Part shown: positions 1-6,983 of the stretch, piece by piece
Layout: each line of letters begins with the position of its first letter
Position numbering within the stretch: position 1 is the stretch's first letter
From: Candidatus Omnitrophota bacterium
GTDB taxonomy: Bacteria > Omnitrophota > Gorgyraeia > 2-01-FULL-45-10
Length of the DNA stretch: 9,878 bases
Direction: 5' to 3'
Assembly (NCBI GenBank): GCA_016214245.1
Contig: JACROW010000107.1
Span: forward strand, 1-9,878
The notes under the pieces: generated by a model
Told to the model about the DNA's origin: nothing
The model's input: the letters and a program-made list of their open reading frames with translations, nothing else
Databases searched by the model: none
Program-made: the position numbers and the translations under genes

Positions 1-648
1 GAAGATCATTACGGCGATATGGATTTCAAGGTTGCGGGGACGCGTAACGGCATCACGGCGCTGCAGATGGACTTGAAGATTCAGGGTATAACCACGGATA
101 TCATCAAGAAGGCCCTCGAGATAGGAAGATCCTCAAGGCTCTTTGTTCTCGATAAGATGGTCCATACGATATCCAAACCTAAAGAGACGGTTTCAGAATA
201 TGCCCCCCGTATCGTGAGCTTTAAGATAAGTCAGGATAAGATCGGAGAGGTGATAGGCCCGGGCGGGAAGATCATAAAGAAGATAATACAGGATACGGGC
301 GTCACCATAGATATAAGTGACGATGGGACGGTGCAGGTGGCGTCTACAGACCCGGCCGCCATAGAAAAAGCGGTTGCCACGATAAAGGGCATAATAGAGG
401 AGCCGGAGGTCGGCAGGATATATTCAGGAAAGATAACCAAGATAATGAATTTTGGCGCCTTCTGCGAGATACTGCCGGGCAAGGAAGGCCTGATACACGT
501 ATCCGAACTCGCTGACAAGTTCGTGAAGAATGTAGAGGACGAGGTAAAGGTCGGTGACGAAGTCTCAGTGAAGGTTATAAAGATAGATGAGCAGGGCCGC
601 GTAAACCTTTCGAGGAAACAGGCAAAGCCCAACGCGGCCGCTGAATGA
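1..648 (+). CDS. pnp: Polyribonucleotide nucleotidyltransferase (PNPase), C-terminal part, 5' end outside window
   Basis: PNPase degrades RNA phosphorolytically from the 3' end and acts in mRNA turnover. The reading frame is open from base 1, so the gene begins upstream; 215 codons plus the TGA stop are visible. The first residues (EDHYGDMDFK) are the metal-binding motif of the second RNase PH domain; Asp2, Asp8 and Lys10 of this fragment match the family's metal and phosphate ligands. An S-x-K-I KH domain follows at about residues 66-130 with its GPGG loop at 86-89, then an S1 RNA-binding domain at about 134-205 (GRIYSGKI, GAFCEI, GLIHVSEL, VNLSRK). The tail is short, with no extended RNase E-binding region. 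An apparent internal ATG at base 19 is not the start, because the conserved motif begins before it. It is the first visible gene of the long + strand operon; dut follows after 6 bp in the same frame. Confidence 0.97.
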   Translation, partial: EDHYGDMDFKVAGTRNGITALQMDLKIQGITTDIIKKALEIGRSSRLFVLDKMVHTISKPKETVSEYAPRIVSFKISQDKIGEVIGPGGKIIKKIIQDTGVTIDISDDGTVQVASTDPAAIEKAVATIKGIIEEPEVGRIYSGKITKIMNFGAFCEILPGKEGLIHVSELADKFVKNVEDEVKVGDEVSVKVIKIDEQGRVNLSRKQAKPNAAAE

Positions 649-654
649 CAAAAG

Positions 655-1104
655 TTGAAAAAGATACTGATAGCTGTTAAGAAGAAGAAGGACTGCGAAG
701 ACCTGCCAATACCCAAATATGCGACACCGGGTTCGAGCGGGATGGATCTGTGCGCGGATGTTGAAGGAGAAGTTCTCCTTTTGCCAGGCGAAATCAAACT
801 GATATCAGCTGGGATTTATTTAAGTATCCCTGAAGGTTACGAGGCCCAGATCCGGCCCAGGAGCGGGCTAGCCCTGAAACACGGCATAACGCTCGTGAAT
901 ACGCCGGGCACCATAGACTCTGATTATCGTGGGTTATTGAGCATCATCCTCATAAACCACGGAAAAAACATTTTTAAGATAAGGCGCGGAGACAGAATCG
1001 CCCAGATGGTCATAGGTGAGGTGACGAAGGCCGATATCCTTATGACGGAAGACCTGGATGGGACTTTGAGGTCTGTCGGCGGATTCGTCCATACCGGAAA
1101 ATAA
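655..1104 (+). CDS. dut: dUTP diphosphatase (trimeric dUTPase)
   Basis: The enzyme hydrolyses dUTP to dUMP and pyrophosphate, keeping uracil out of DNA and feeding thymidylate synthesis. At 149 residues it is normal for the homotrimeric family. All five motifs are visible: SGMDLCAD (28-35), RPRSGLALKHG (67-77), NTPGTIDSDYRG (82-93, with Asp88 at the catalytic Asp position), RRGDRIAQMVI (110-120) and the flexible C-terminal RSVGGFVHTGK (139-149). The Phe of motif 5 that stacks on the uracil is kept, although two small residues of the usual GGFGSTG are changed. The frame is closed upstream by the pnp stop only two codons before, so TTG at 655 is the first possible start; the next Met (742) would remove motif 1. 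No convincing Shine-Dalgarno lies before it, so expression probably depends on coupling to pnp. Confidence 0.95.
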   Translation: MKKILIAVKKKKDCEDLPIPKYATPGSSGMDLCADVEGEVLLLPGEIKLISAGIYLSIPEGYEAQIRPRSGLALKHGITLVNTPGTIDSDYRGLLSIILINHGKNIFKIRRGDRIAQMVIGEVTKADILMTEDLDGTLRSVGGFVHTGK

Positions 1105-1109
1105 TAATC

Positions 1110-3236
1110 ATGGATAAGACGCGATGGAATGAGATACAGGCCATAATACTTTTTGCCATAGCGATTCTCGTATTTATAAGCCTCGCTACCTTCGACTTCT
1201 CGGACTTAGAGATCTTCACATCTAAAGTGAACTCACCAATAAAGAATTTCGCAGGTCTTTTCGGCGCATACCTCGGGGGAATCCTCTTCTTCATAATGGG
1301 TTTAAGTTCATATTGTATACCTCTACTCATTCTCTCCTGGGCGGTCGCGCGATTTTCCGGTATAACTCCGCAAAAATTATATTTTAAACTATTTGGAACA
1401 TTCTTCCTGATCCTGGCATCGAGCTCCTTATTCTCTATATTCGGCAAGGGCGACGACAACTCATTCCGTTTCAATCTGGGCGGGATGGTTGGCTTGGTAT
1501 TTTCCGATCTTCTGATCAAATATCTTGGCAGGGCCGGCGCCCTTCTTACGATAGTCGTCCTATTTTTGCTCTCCGTTCTTCTGGCAACAGAGTTTCTTCT
1601 CCTTCCATTTTTATCGGGGTTATTCAAAAAAATCAAATCTTTTTTCCTGGGCCTTAAAGAACGGTATCTTACTAAAAGAGAGGCTCCGGTATTTACAGTT
1701 AAAAGAACGCCTCCTCCAGCAGCGAAGGCGTCCCCACAGGTAAGGCCAAAAGCATTGCCAACCACCCCAAGGTCTAAAGAGGTTGTGGAAAAGATACCGG
1801 TCACGACACAAGGAGAGTATAGGCTTCCAGGGTTGGACCTGCTGGACTCACCGCCCCCTATCGAAGAGAGAAAGATAAAGGACGATTTTGAAGCGAACGC
1901 CAGGATTTTAGAGGAGACATTGAGGGATTTCGAGATAGAGGCGAAGGTTGTGACGTTTAATAAGGGGCCTGTCATAGCAAGATATGAACTTGAACCTGCG
2001 CCCGGTGTCAAGATCCATAGGATAACGTCCTTAAGCGACAACATCGCCTTGGCGATGAAGGCTCAAAGCGTCAGGATCGTAGCGCCCATACCGGGTAAAG
2101 GGACGATCGGCGTTGAAGTTCCGAATTCTACAAGTGCTTTGGTATATCTAAAAGAGGTATTGGATTCAAAAGAGTATAAAGGCGCCAGATCAAAACTTAA
2201 ACTGGCTCTCGGTAAGGATATAGCGGGGGCTCCTGTCGTAACCGATTTAGCAACTATGCCGCATCTTCTGATTGCTGGGGCGACAGGTTCCGGAAAGACG
2301 GTCTGCGTTAACAGCGTTGTGACGAGTCTATTGTACAATTCCACCCCCGAAGAGTTGAAATTCATAATGGTAGACCCCAAGAGAGTGGAGCTCGCCATAT
2401 TCAATGAACTGCCGCACCTACTCTCACCCGTCGTGACAGAGCCCAAAAAGGTTGCGAGCGCGCTGGATTGGGTCGTCAATGAGATGGATTCCAGATACGA
2501 GCTCTTCGCGCGATCGGGCGTTCGGAACATTGACCTATATAATGAGAAAGCGAAATTTGGAAAAGAACGGGCGGCGAGATTGCCTTATATAGTCATCGTG
2601 ATAGATGAACTGGCGGATCTGATGATGGTGGCTCAACAGGATATAGAAGGCGCCATAACCCGGTTGGCGCAGCTTTCGAGAGCGGTCGGCATACACATAA
2701 TAATCGCTACACAGCGGCCATCGGTCGATGTTATAACCGGCGTCATCAAGGCGAACTTCCCCGCGAGGATTTCATTCAAGGTAGCATCCAAGGTTGACTC
2801 GAGGACAGTCCTCGATATTAATGGCGCGGACAAACTATTGGGCAGGGGTGATATGCTCTTCGTAGAGCCTGGGGCATCGAAGCCCATCAGGGCCCAAGGT
2901 TCTCTCATCTCGGATAGAGAGATTGAAAATATCACGAATTTTATAAGGTCCCAGCGGGGCCCGGAATATGTCGAAGAGATAATTGAGGCGCATAAGAAGG
3001 CAAGCTTCAGAAAATTTGAAAAGGATGAGGTATACGAAGAGGCTGTAAAGGTGATATTGGAGACCGGACAGGCGTCGGTTTCTATGCTGCAGAGGCGCCT
3101 TGGATTGGGTTATACACGGGCCGCCCGCTTGATAGACATGATGGAGGATGAAGGGATAGTGGGTCCATACCAGGGTTCGAAACCGAGAGATATCCTGCTA
3201 AGCTCGGAGGAGTATCAGGCTAAAAGTGGAAAATGA
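1110..3236 (+). CDS. ftsK: FtsK/SpoIIIE-type DNA translocase
   Basis: This is a membrane-anchored hexameric ATPase that pumps chromosomal DNA through the division septum and activates XerCD at dif. Its 708 residues are close to SpoIIIE size and far shorter than E. coli FtsK. Hydrophobic segments lie at about 10-27, 48-80 (probably two helices), 91-111 and 141-167, giving the usual four or five membrane helices. A short Pro/Lys-rich linker (190-235) replaces the long enterobacterial one. The motor begins at about 237 (YRLPGLDLLD) and carries Walker A GATGSGKT (390-397) and Walker B IVIVIDE (Asp499, Glu500). The C-terminal gamma winged helix, which reads polar DNA motifs, spans 642-701 (GYTRAARLIDMMEDEGIVG). 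ATG at 1110 lies 5 bp after the dut stop, with only a weak upstream purine run. The stop overlaps the GTG start proposed for the RodZ-like gene. Confidence 0.97.
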   Translation: MDKTRWNEIQAIILFAIAILVFISLATFDFSDLEIFTSKVNSPIKNFAGLFGAYLGGILFFIMGLSSYCIPLLILSWAVARFSGITPQKLYFKLFGTFFLILASSSLFSIFGKGDDNSFRFNLGGMVGLVFSDLLIKYLGRAGALLTIVVLFLLSVLLATEFLLLPFLSGLFKKIKSFFLGLKERYLTKREAPVFTVKRTPPPAAKASPQVRPKALPTTPRSKEVVEKIPVTTQGEYRLPGLDLLDSPPPIEERKIKDDFEANARILEETLRDFEIEAKVVTFNKGPVIARYELEPAPGVKIHRITSLSDNIALAMKAQSVRIVAPIPGKGTIGVEVPNSTSALVYLKEVLDSKEYKGARSKLKLALGKDIAGAPVVTDLATMPHLLIAGATGSGKTVCVNSVVTSLLYNSTPEELKFIMVDPKRVELAIFNELPHLLSPVVTEPKKVASALDWVVNEMDSRYELFARSGVRNIDLYNEKAKFGKERAARLPYIVIVIDELADLMMVAQQDIEGAITRLAQLSRAVGIHIIIATQRPSVDVITGVIKANFPARISFKVASKVDSRTVLDINGADKLLGRGDMLFVEPGASKPIRAQGSLISDREIENITNFIRSQRGPEYVEEIIEAHKKASFRKFEKDEVYEEAVKVILETGQASVSMLQRRLGLGYTRAARLIDMMEDEGIVGPYQGSKPRDILLSSEEYQAKSGK

Positions 3237-3993
3237 TAAAGGGGCGCTCAAATCCTCGATGGTCTCCATCGGAGAGAAACTAAAAGCCGCCCGCGAAAAG
3301 AAAAATCTCGCGATAGACCAGGTTCAGAAACAGACCCGCATATATTCCACTGTCTTGGCCGCACTGGAAGAAGGCAGATGCGACGAGATATTGCCGGTGA
3401 CATATGTAAAGAGCTTCCTGAAGAAATATTCAGGCTATCTCGGTCTGGATTTAAATGCGATATTGAAGGAGTATGCGGCGATCCATCCTGAAGAGGCTAA
3501 GGGAACATCGCTCTCCATGCCAAGCATAGAGAGAAGCTACCCCGATATCTTCTCGAAATTTATCTACGGCTTAAGCCTCATCCTTCTTTTAATCGCTTCC
3601 GTATCCTTATTCACATTCTTAGGCAGGAGGGCCATGACGGTAATTCAGCATAAACCTGTCAGGCCGCCTAGGGCTGTAGTCTCCAAGAGACCGATGGTGC
3701 CGGTTGAAAGCACTCCCCAGTTATCGGTTCCGAAACAACTCCCCCTGAATATAGTTATAAAAGTTAAAGAGCGTGTTCAGCTGGGCGTAAAAAAAGACGG
3801 CGTTCTTATGTTTAAAAGAGTCATGCCAAAAGGCGCGGTCGAATCATTCACGCCGAAGGAAATATTGGAAATCTATGTCGCTAAGGCAGAGGCCATAGAA
3901 TTGGTCTTAAACGGCAAATCTTTAGGCTCCCCCGGTAGGGGCGTCATCAAAGACCTGGAGATCACAAGAAAGGGCGTCAAGAAAAGAGAGTGA
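3226..3993 (+). CDS. rodZ: RodZ-like membrane protein: N-terminal HTH, one TM helix, C-terminal DUF4115-like domain
   Basis: RodZ family proteins link the MreB cytoskeleton to the cell-wall elongation machinery. The N-terminal helix-turn-helix of the HTH_25 type spans about residues 13-90 (SIGEKLKAAREKK, then TRIYSTVLAALEEG and TYVKSFLKKYSGYLGLD). A single membrane helix lies at about 112-133, followed by a Pro/Arg-rich linker (141-172). A periplasmic beta domain at about 173-250 shows the family pattern (V-x-DG-LF, G-x-x-x-x-F, LNGKSLG). The order is diagnostic although overall sequence is divergent. The GTG at 3226 (after GGAGGAG at 3206-3212, 13 nt away) overlaps ftsK by 11 bp. The ATG at 3259 gives MVSIGEKLKAAREKK, which fits the usual family N-terminus and lies 14 nt after AAAGGGG, so either start is possible. 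Fusion to MreB function is inferred; mreB is not in the window. Confidence 0.85.
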   Translation: MENDKGALKSSMVSIGEKLKAAREKKNLAIDQVQKQTRIYSTVLAALEEGRCDEILPVTYVKSFLKKYSGYLGLDLNAILKEYAAIHPEEAKGTSLSMPSIERSYPDIFSKFIYGLSLILLLIASVSLFTFLGRRAMTVIQHKPVRPPRAVVSKRPMVPVESTPQLSVPKQLPLNIVIKVKERVQLGVKKDGVLMFKRVMPKGAVESFTPKEILEIYVAKAEAIELVLNGKSLGSPGRGVIKDLEITRKGVKKRE

Positions 3994-5327
3994 ATAAAGT
4001 CGGAATGATAAGCCTTGGATGCCCGAGGAACTTGGTGGATTCAGAGGTAATACTTGGCTCTTTGAAAAAGAGAGGGTTTCTGATTAAGGATTCATTCGAG
4101 GATGGGGTAGACATCGGCATAATCAATACCTGCGCATTCTTGCGCTCTGCCAGAGAGGAATCCGTCGATACGATATCGCAGGCCATACAGCTTAAAGGTG
4201 AAGGCAGGATTAAATATTTGGTAGTCTGCGGATGCCTCGGTCAATTGTATAAAGAGAAACTCCTAAAAGGGCTGTCAAAGGTTGATCTCGTATTAGGGAC
4301 GAACGATTTTTTTAAGATCGCGGATTTAATAAAAGGGCTTGCCCCTAATAAAAGACAAGCGGTAGTCTCGGATAAGTTAGATTACCTGTATAGCGAGAAC
4401 TCTCCCAGATTCTCACTTACGCCGGCCCATTACGCTTATGTGAAGATTATAGAGGGGTGCAGCAATTTCTGCAGCTATTGCATAATATCGCGTCTGCGCG
4501 GCAAGTCCCGAAGTAGAACAATCGAATCCATATTGAAAGAGATAGGCGGCTTAGCGAAAGACAGCGTCTTAAAAGAGATAAATCTAATAGGCCAGGATAC
4601 GACGTTCTTTGGGATGGATAGATCCAAGAGAAGCGAACTTGCAAAACTCTTAAGAGAGATCTCGAAATTAAAAAACAACGTAAGATGGGTCAGGATTCTC
4701 TATACTCATCCAGCGCATTATACAAGCGATTTGATAAGAACGATCCGGGAGGAAGAAAGGGTCTGTAAATACCTCGACCTTCCGACTCAGCACTCAAGCG
4801 ATAAGATATTAAAGGCGATGAACCGGGGCACTACCAGGAAAGAGCTAACGGCCTTGATAGAAAAATTAAGGAAGGATATCCCCGGAATCGTTTTAAGGAC
4901 GTCGATAATAGTCGGCTTTCCAGGCGAGTCCGACAAAGATTTTAAGGAACTTTTGGATTTCATTCGCGTGACAAGATTCGAACGCCTTGGCGCTTTTCTA
5001 TATTCTAAAGAAGAGGGTACTAAGGCCGCACGATTCAAAAACCAGATTCCGGAAAGGGAGAAGCAGGCCCGCTTTGATGAAGTGATGAAGCTGCAGCAGA
5101 GAATCTCCAGTGACATAAACAGTGCCTTTCTGGGGAAAGAGATAGAGGTCTTGATCGACGAAGAAGTAGCGGGCGAAAGCGATAGATTCTTAGGCCGGAC
5201 ACAGGGCGATGCCCCGGAAGTTGACGGCACTGTCTTTGTTACCGGGAGTAATTTAAAGCCCGGCGAATTTTACCAGGTGAAGATTAAAGACACGCTGGAA
5301 TACGATCTGGTCGGCGAGGCCATATGA
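3990..5327 (+). CDS. rimO: Ribosomal protein S12 methylthiotransferase RimO
   Basis: RimO is a radical-SAM enzyme with two 4Fe-4S clusters that beta-methylthiolates a conserved aspartate of ribosomal protein S12. The N-terminal UPF0004 domain has SLGCPRNLVDSE, which distinguishes RimO from MiaB. The three cysteines of its auxiliary cluster are Cys11, Cys48 and Cys82. The radical-SAM motif CSNFCSYC supplies Cys157, Cys161 and Cys164 and is followed by IISRLRGKSRSR. A C-terminal TRAM domain occupies about residues 378-445. At 445 residues it is full length. The GTG start at 3990 overlaps the upstream TGA stop (GTGA), a classic coupling arrangement; starting at the ATG at 4005 would shorten the N-terminal strand. 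The stop in turn overlaps the pgsA start. S12 itself is not encoded here. Confidence 0.96.
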   Translation: MNKVGMISLGCPRNLVDSEVILGSLKKRGFLIKDSFEDGVDIGIINTCAFLRSAREESVDTISQAIQLKGEGRIKYLVVCGCLGQLYKEKLLKGLSKVDLVLGTNDFFKIADLIKGLAPNKRQAVVSDKLDYLYSENSPRFSLTPAHYAYVKIIEGCSNFCSYCIISRLRGKSRSRTIESILKEIGGLAKDSVLKEINLIGQDTTFFGMDRSKRSELAKLLREISKLKNNVRWVRILYTHPAHYTSDLIRTIREEERVCKYLDLPTQHSSDKILKAMNRGTTRKELTALIEKLRKDIPGIVLRTSIIVGFPGESDKDFKELLDFIRVTRFERLGAFLYSKEEGTKAARFKNQIPEREKQARFDEVMKLQQRISSDINSAFLGKEIEVLIDEEVAGESDRFLGRTQGDAPEVDGTVFVTGSNLKPGEFYQVKIKDTLEYDLVGEAI

Positions 5328-5914
5328 ATCTTCCGAATAAACTCACCATCTCTAGGATAATACTTACGTTCGTATTCATGCTCTTATTATTCTCCAAAGG
5401 CGTCCTCCCAAAGGCGCTGGCCTTATTTATATTCTTATTGGCATCCTTCACGGATTTTCTCGACGGATTCCTCGCGAAGAAGAGAAACGAGATCACGGAT
5501 TTCGGCAAGCTGATGGACCCCATAGCAGACAAGATCCTCGTCGTGGCCGCATTTCTGGCATTCGTTGAAATGAAACTCATTCCTGCATGGATGGTTGTCA
5601 TAATCATATTCCGGGAAGTCGCCATAACGGGACTACGGGTCTTGGCCCTCACTAAGGACAGGGTGATCCCCGCTGATGATGGCGGTAAACATAAAACCGT
5701 ATCGCAAATCTTCGCTGTATTCGCGATCCTCTTATTTCTGATCTTCAGGGAGGCGGGGATGAAGGTTTTTCAATTCTGGAACGGGGAGATAGAGGCGATA
5801 TATAAAAATGCGATATTCATATTGATGCTCGTCACTATAATATTAACCCTGATAAGCGGTGCGGCATATCTCGTAAAAAACAGGCAGATTTATATCAATG
5901 CGAAAGCGGATTAA
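5324..5914 (+). CDS. pgsA: CDP-diacylglycerol-glycerol-3-phosphate 3-phosphatidyltransferase
   Basis: PgsA is an integral membrane enzyme that joins CDP-diacylglycerol and glycerol-3-phosphate to form phosphatidylglycerophosphate, the committed step to phosphatidylglycerol. The 196-residue protein starts with the typical NLPNKLTISRI and contains the CDP-alcohol phosphotransferase signature at 44-69: Asp44, Asp47-Gly48, Ala51, Gly61, Asp65 and Asp69. The usual Arg after the Ala is Lys52 here, a conservative change. Further family features are FREVAITGLR (96-105) and GGKHKT (120-125). Several hydrophobic segments (about 13-24, 29-44, 70-96, 127-142, 162-184) fit the six-helix fold. The ATG start overlaps the rimO stop as ATGA. 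The immediately downstream, overlapping pgpA encodes the next enzyme in the pathway, which strengthens the assignment over other CDP-alcohol transferases. Confidence 0.95.
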   Translation: MNLPNKLTISRIILTFVFMLLLFSKGVLPKALALFIFLLASFTDFLDGFLAKKRNEITDFGKLMDPIADKILVVAAFLAFVEMKLIPAWMVVIIIFREVAITGLRVLALTKDRVIPADDGGKHKTVSQIFAVFAILLFLIFREAGMKVFQFWNGEIEAIYKNAIFILMLVTIILTLISGAAYLVKNRQIYINAKAD

Positions 5915-6350
5915 ACTTATCACGAGTTTCTTCTACCTGGGCCATTCCCCGTTCATGCCGGGAACCATGGGCAGTTTAGGCGGGTTGATGGTCTATGTCT
6001 TGGTAAAGGACAACGAGATCCTATATGGTTTCTCAATACTATTTCTTTTTATGCTGGGCGTTATATTCGCCGCCGAGGCTGAAAAGATTTACAAGAGAAA
6101 AGATGCAAGGATGATCGTCATAGATGAAGCATGCGGGATGCTCCTCGCGCTCTTTTTCGTCCCTGCGAGTATGTTCGCGGTGATATTGGGATTCTTCCTA
6201 TTTAGGATCCTTGATATATTAAAGCCGCCGCCTGCAAAAAGAGTGGAGAAATTAACAGGTGCGTTAGGCGTAATGTTTGATGACATAATAGCCGCGATCT
6301 ATACCAATGTAATTCTTCAGATTGTTACCCGCCTCTTCCGCATCGCCTAA
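5898..6350 (+). CDS. pgpA: Phosphatidylglycerophosphatase A
   Basis: PgpA removes the terminal phosphate of phosphatidylglycerophosphate to give phosphatidylglycerol, completing the step begun by PgsA. The 150-residue membrane protein shows the family blocks in order: PGTMGSLGG (21-29), KDARMIVIDEACG (68-80, with acidic Asp69, Asp76 and Glu77), FFLFRILDILKPPP (99-112) and GALGVMFDD (121-129). Hydrophobic segments around 25-36, 43-58, 80-105 and 130-146 support membrane insertion. The ATG at 5898 lies inside pgsA and overlaps it by 17 bp, so translation is probably coupled. There is no clear Shine-Dalgarno. It is the last gene of the + strand operon; the next gene runs the other way and its stop is only 23 bp away, with no obvious intrinsic terminator in between. 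Confidence 0.94.
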   Translation: MRKRIKLITSFFYLGHSPFMPGTMGSLGGLMVYVLVKDNEILYGFSILFLFMLGVIFAAEAEKIYKRKDARMIVIDEACGMLLALFFVPASMFAVILGFFLFRILDILKPPPAKRVEKLTGALGVMFDDIIAAIYTNVILQIVTRLFRIA

Positions 6351-6373
6351 AATATCAGCCTGAAGGGCGAGCC

Positions 6374-6871
6374 TCATATATTATACCGAATAATATCCAG
6401 TGCTGCCTGCGATGCTTGGAATTTTATCTCTTGCCGTGAGCCTTTGAATCTGAATTCTCTTACGATTCGCTTTTTATCGGTTACAAACGCTACATAAACT
6501 AAACCGACAGGTTTTGCTTTCGTCCCGCCGGTTGGACCCGCTATTCCTGTAATAGAAAGGCCTATATCTACGCAGGCGAAATGCTTTATGCCTTTCGCCA
6601 TCTCAAGCGCAACCTGTTTGGATACCGCGCCGTATCGTTTAATTGAATCAGGGAAGACACCGAGCATATTCGCTTTCGATTCGTCAGAATAGGCAATTAC
6701 GCCGGACATGAAATATTTTGAGCTTCCGCTTATGTCCGTGAGCCTATCGGCTAACAATCCCCCTGTGCAAGACTCAGCGACGGCAATGGTCAATCTCTTT
6801 TTGGTCAAAATTTTACCAACCGCGCCTTCGAACGTTTCGTCATCGTACCCGCAGATTTTACCTTTCTTCAT
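6374..6871 (-). CDS. pncC: Stand-alone CinA C-terminal domain protein, PncC-type nicotinamide-nucleotide amidohydrolase
   Basis: This family deamidates nicotinamide mononucleotide to nicotinate mononucleotide, recycling the pyridine nucleotide released by NAD-dependent DNA ligase. The 165 residues contain only the CinA C-terminal domain. They show AESCTGGLL (32-40, with the probable catalytic Ser34), SGVIAYS (56-62), SITGIAGPTGG (106-116) followed by KPVG, and FKGSRQEI (142-149). The N-terminal nucleotide-binding domain of full-length CinA is absent, and no remnant is seen upstream. The ATG at 6871 is the only sensible start, since the next Met is deep inside the domain. It lies on the strand opposite to all neighbours, divergent from recA, whereas in many Firmicutes cinA precedes recA on the same strand. 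The promoter at 6880-6908 would give an almost leaderless transcript. Enzymatic activity is inferred from family membership. Confidence 0.92.
   Translation of the reverse strand: MKKGKICGYDDETFEGAVGKILTKKRLTIAVAESCTGGLLADRLTDISGSSKYFMSGVIAYSDESKANMLGVFPDSIKRYGAVSKQVALEMAKGIKHFACVDIGLSITGIAGPTGGTKAKPVGLVYVAFVTDKKRIVREFRFKGSRQEIKFQASQAALDIIRYNI
6378..6396. repeat. Perfect 7-bp AT-only inverted repeat at the 3' end of cinA
   Basis: ATATTAT (6378-6384) and ATAATAT (6390-6396) are perfect inverted copies around the 5-nt loop ACCGA, lying within the last codons of the - strand gene and just past the end of pgpA. The stem is entirely A-T, with no G-C base and no T-tract, so it is too weak for a standard intrinsic terminator. 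It could still mark the convergent transcript ends. The function is unknown and it may be chance in AT-rich codons. Confidence 0.4.
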
Positions 6872-6879
6872 ATAACCCT

Positions 6880-6908
6880 ATTATATATTTTTTTGAAATA
6901 CTTTGCAA
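6880..6908 (-). promoter_or_regulatory. Sigma70-type promoter for the cinA C-domain gene
   Basis: Reading the - strand, TTGCAA (6908 to 6903; 4 of 6 matches to the -35 consensus) is followed by a 17-nt spacer and a perfect TATAAT (6885 to 6880). Only 8 nt separate the -10 element from the ATG at 6871, so transcription should start within about two bases of the start codon. The AGGG in that gap would then not be in the mRNA. It lies back to back with the recA promoter. Confidence 0.6.
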
Positions 6909-6953
6909 TAATTTTGCCGTTTTTGGCATCTTTATATATGGGGGCGAAAACGC

Positions 6954-6983
6954 TTTACAAAAAGGGGGTGATAAATGTATAAT
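6954..6983 (+). promoter_or_regulatory. Sigma70-type promoter for recA-recX-alaS
   Basis: TTTACA (6954-6959, 5 of 6 matches to TTGACA) and a perfect TATAAT (6978-6983) are separated by 18 bp. Transcription would start near 6990, giving a leader of about 55 nt before the recA ATG at 7046. The match is strong for a region with so few alternatives. The one caution is that the TATAAT overlaps the proposed upstream small ORF, so the two predictions cannot both serve the same transcript. Confidence 0.68.

Noticed and set aside
640..660. Readthrough or UGA recoding joining pnp and dut, which share a frame with only two sense codons between
   Set aside because: UGA also ends ftsK, the RodZ-like gene, rimO and cinA at natural protein ends, so it is a normal stop. 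Both proteins are complete at their expected ends.
1040..2044. 334-codon open frame on the - strand opposite dut and ftsK
   Set aside because: It lies wholly antisense to two confidently identified genes, its translation has no recognisable domain, and it is rich in Ser/Arg as expected from reading the opposite strand of coding DNA.
2840..2847. GGGCAGGG, matching the E. coli FtsK-orienting (KOPS) octamer, inside ftsK
   Set aside because: It is a single copy formed by the conserved codons of LLGRGD; no enrichment can be judged from one site.
6351..6373. Intrinsic terminator between the convergent pgpA and cinA genes
   Set aside because: Only a 3-4 bp GCCT/GGGC pairing is visible, with no T-tract on either strand.
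6915..6928. Small hairpin TGCC-GTTTTT-GGCA upstream of recA
   Set aside because: It has a four-base-pair stem only and no adjacent signal; expected by chance in this composition.
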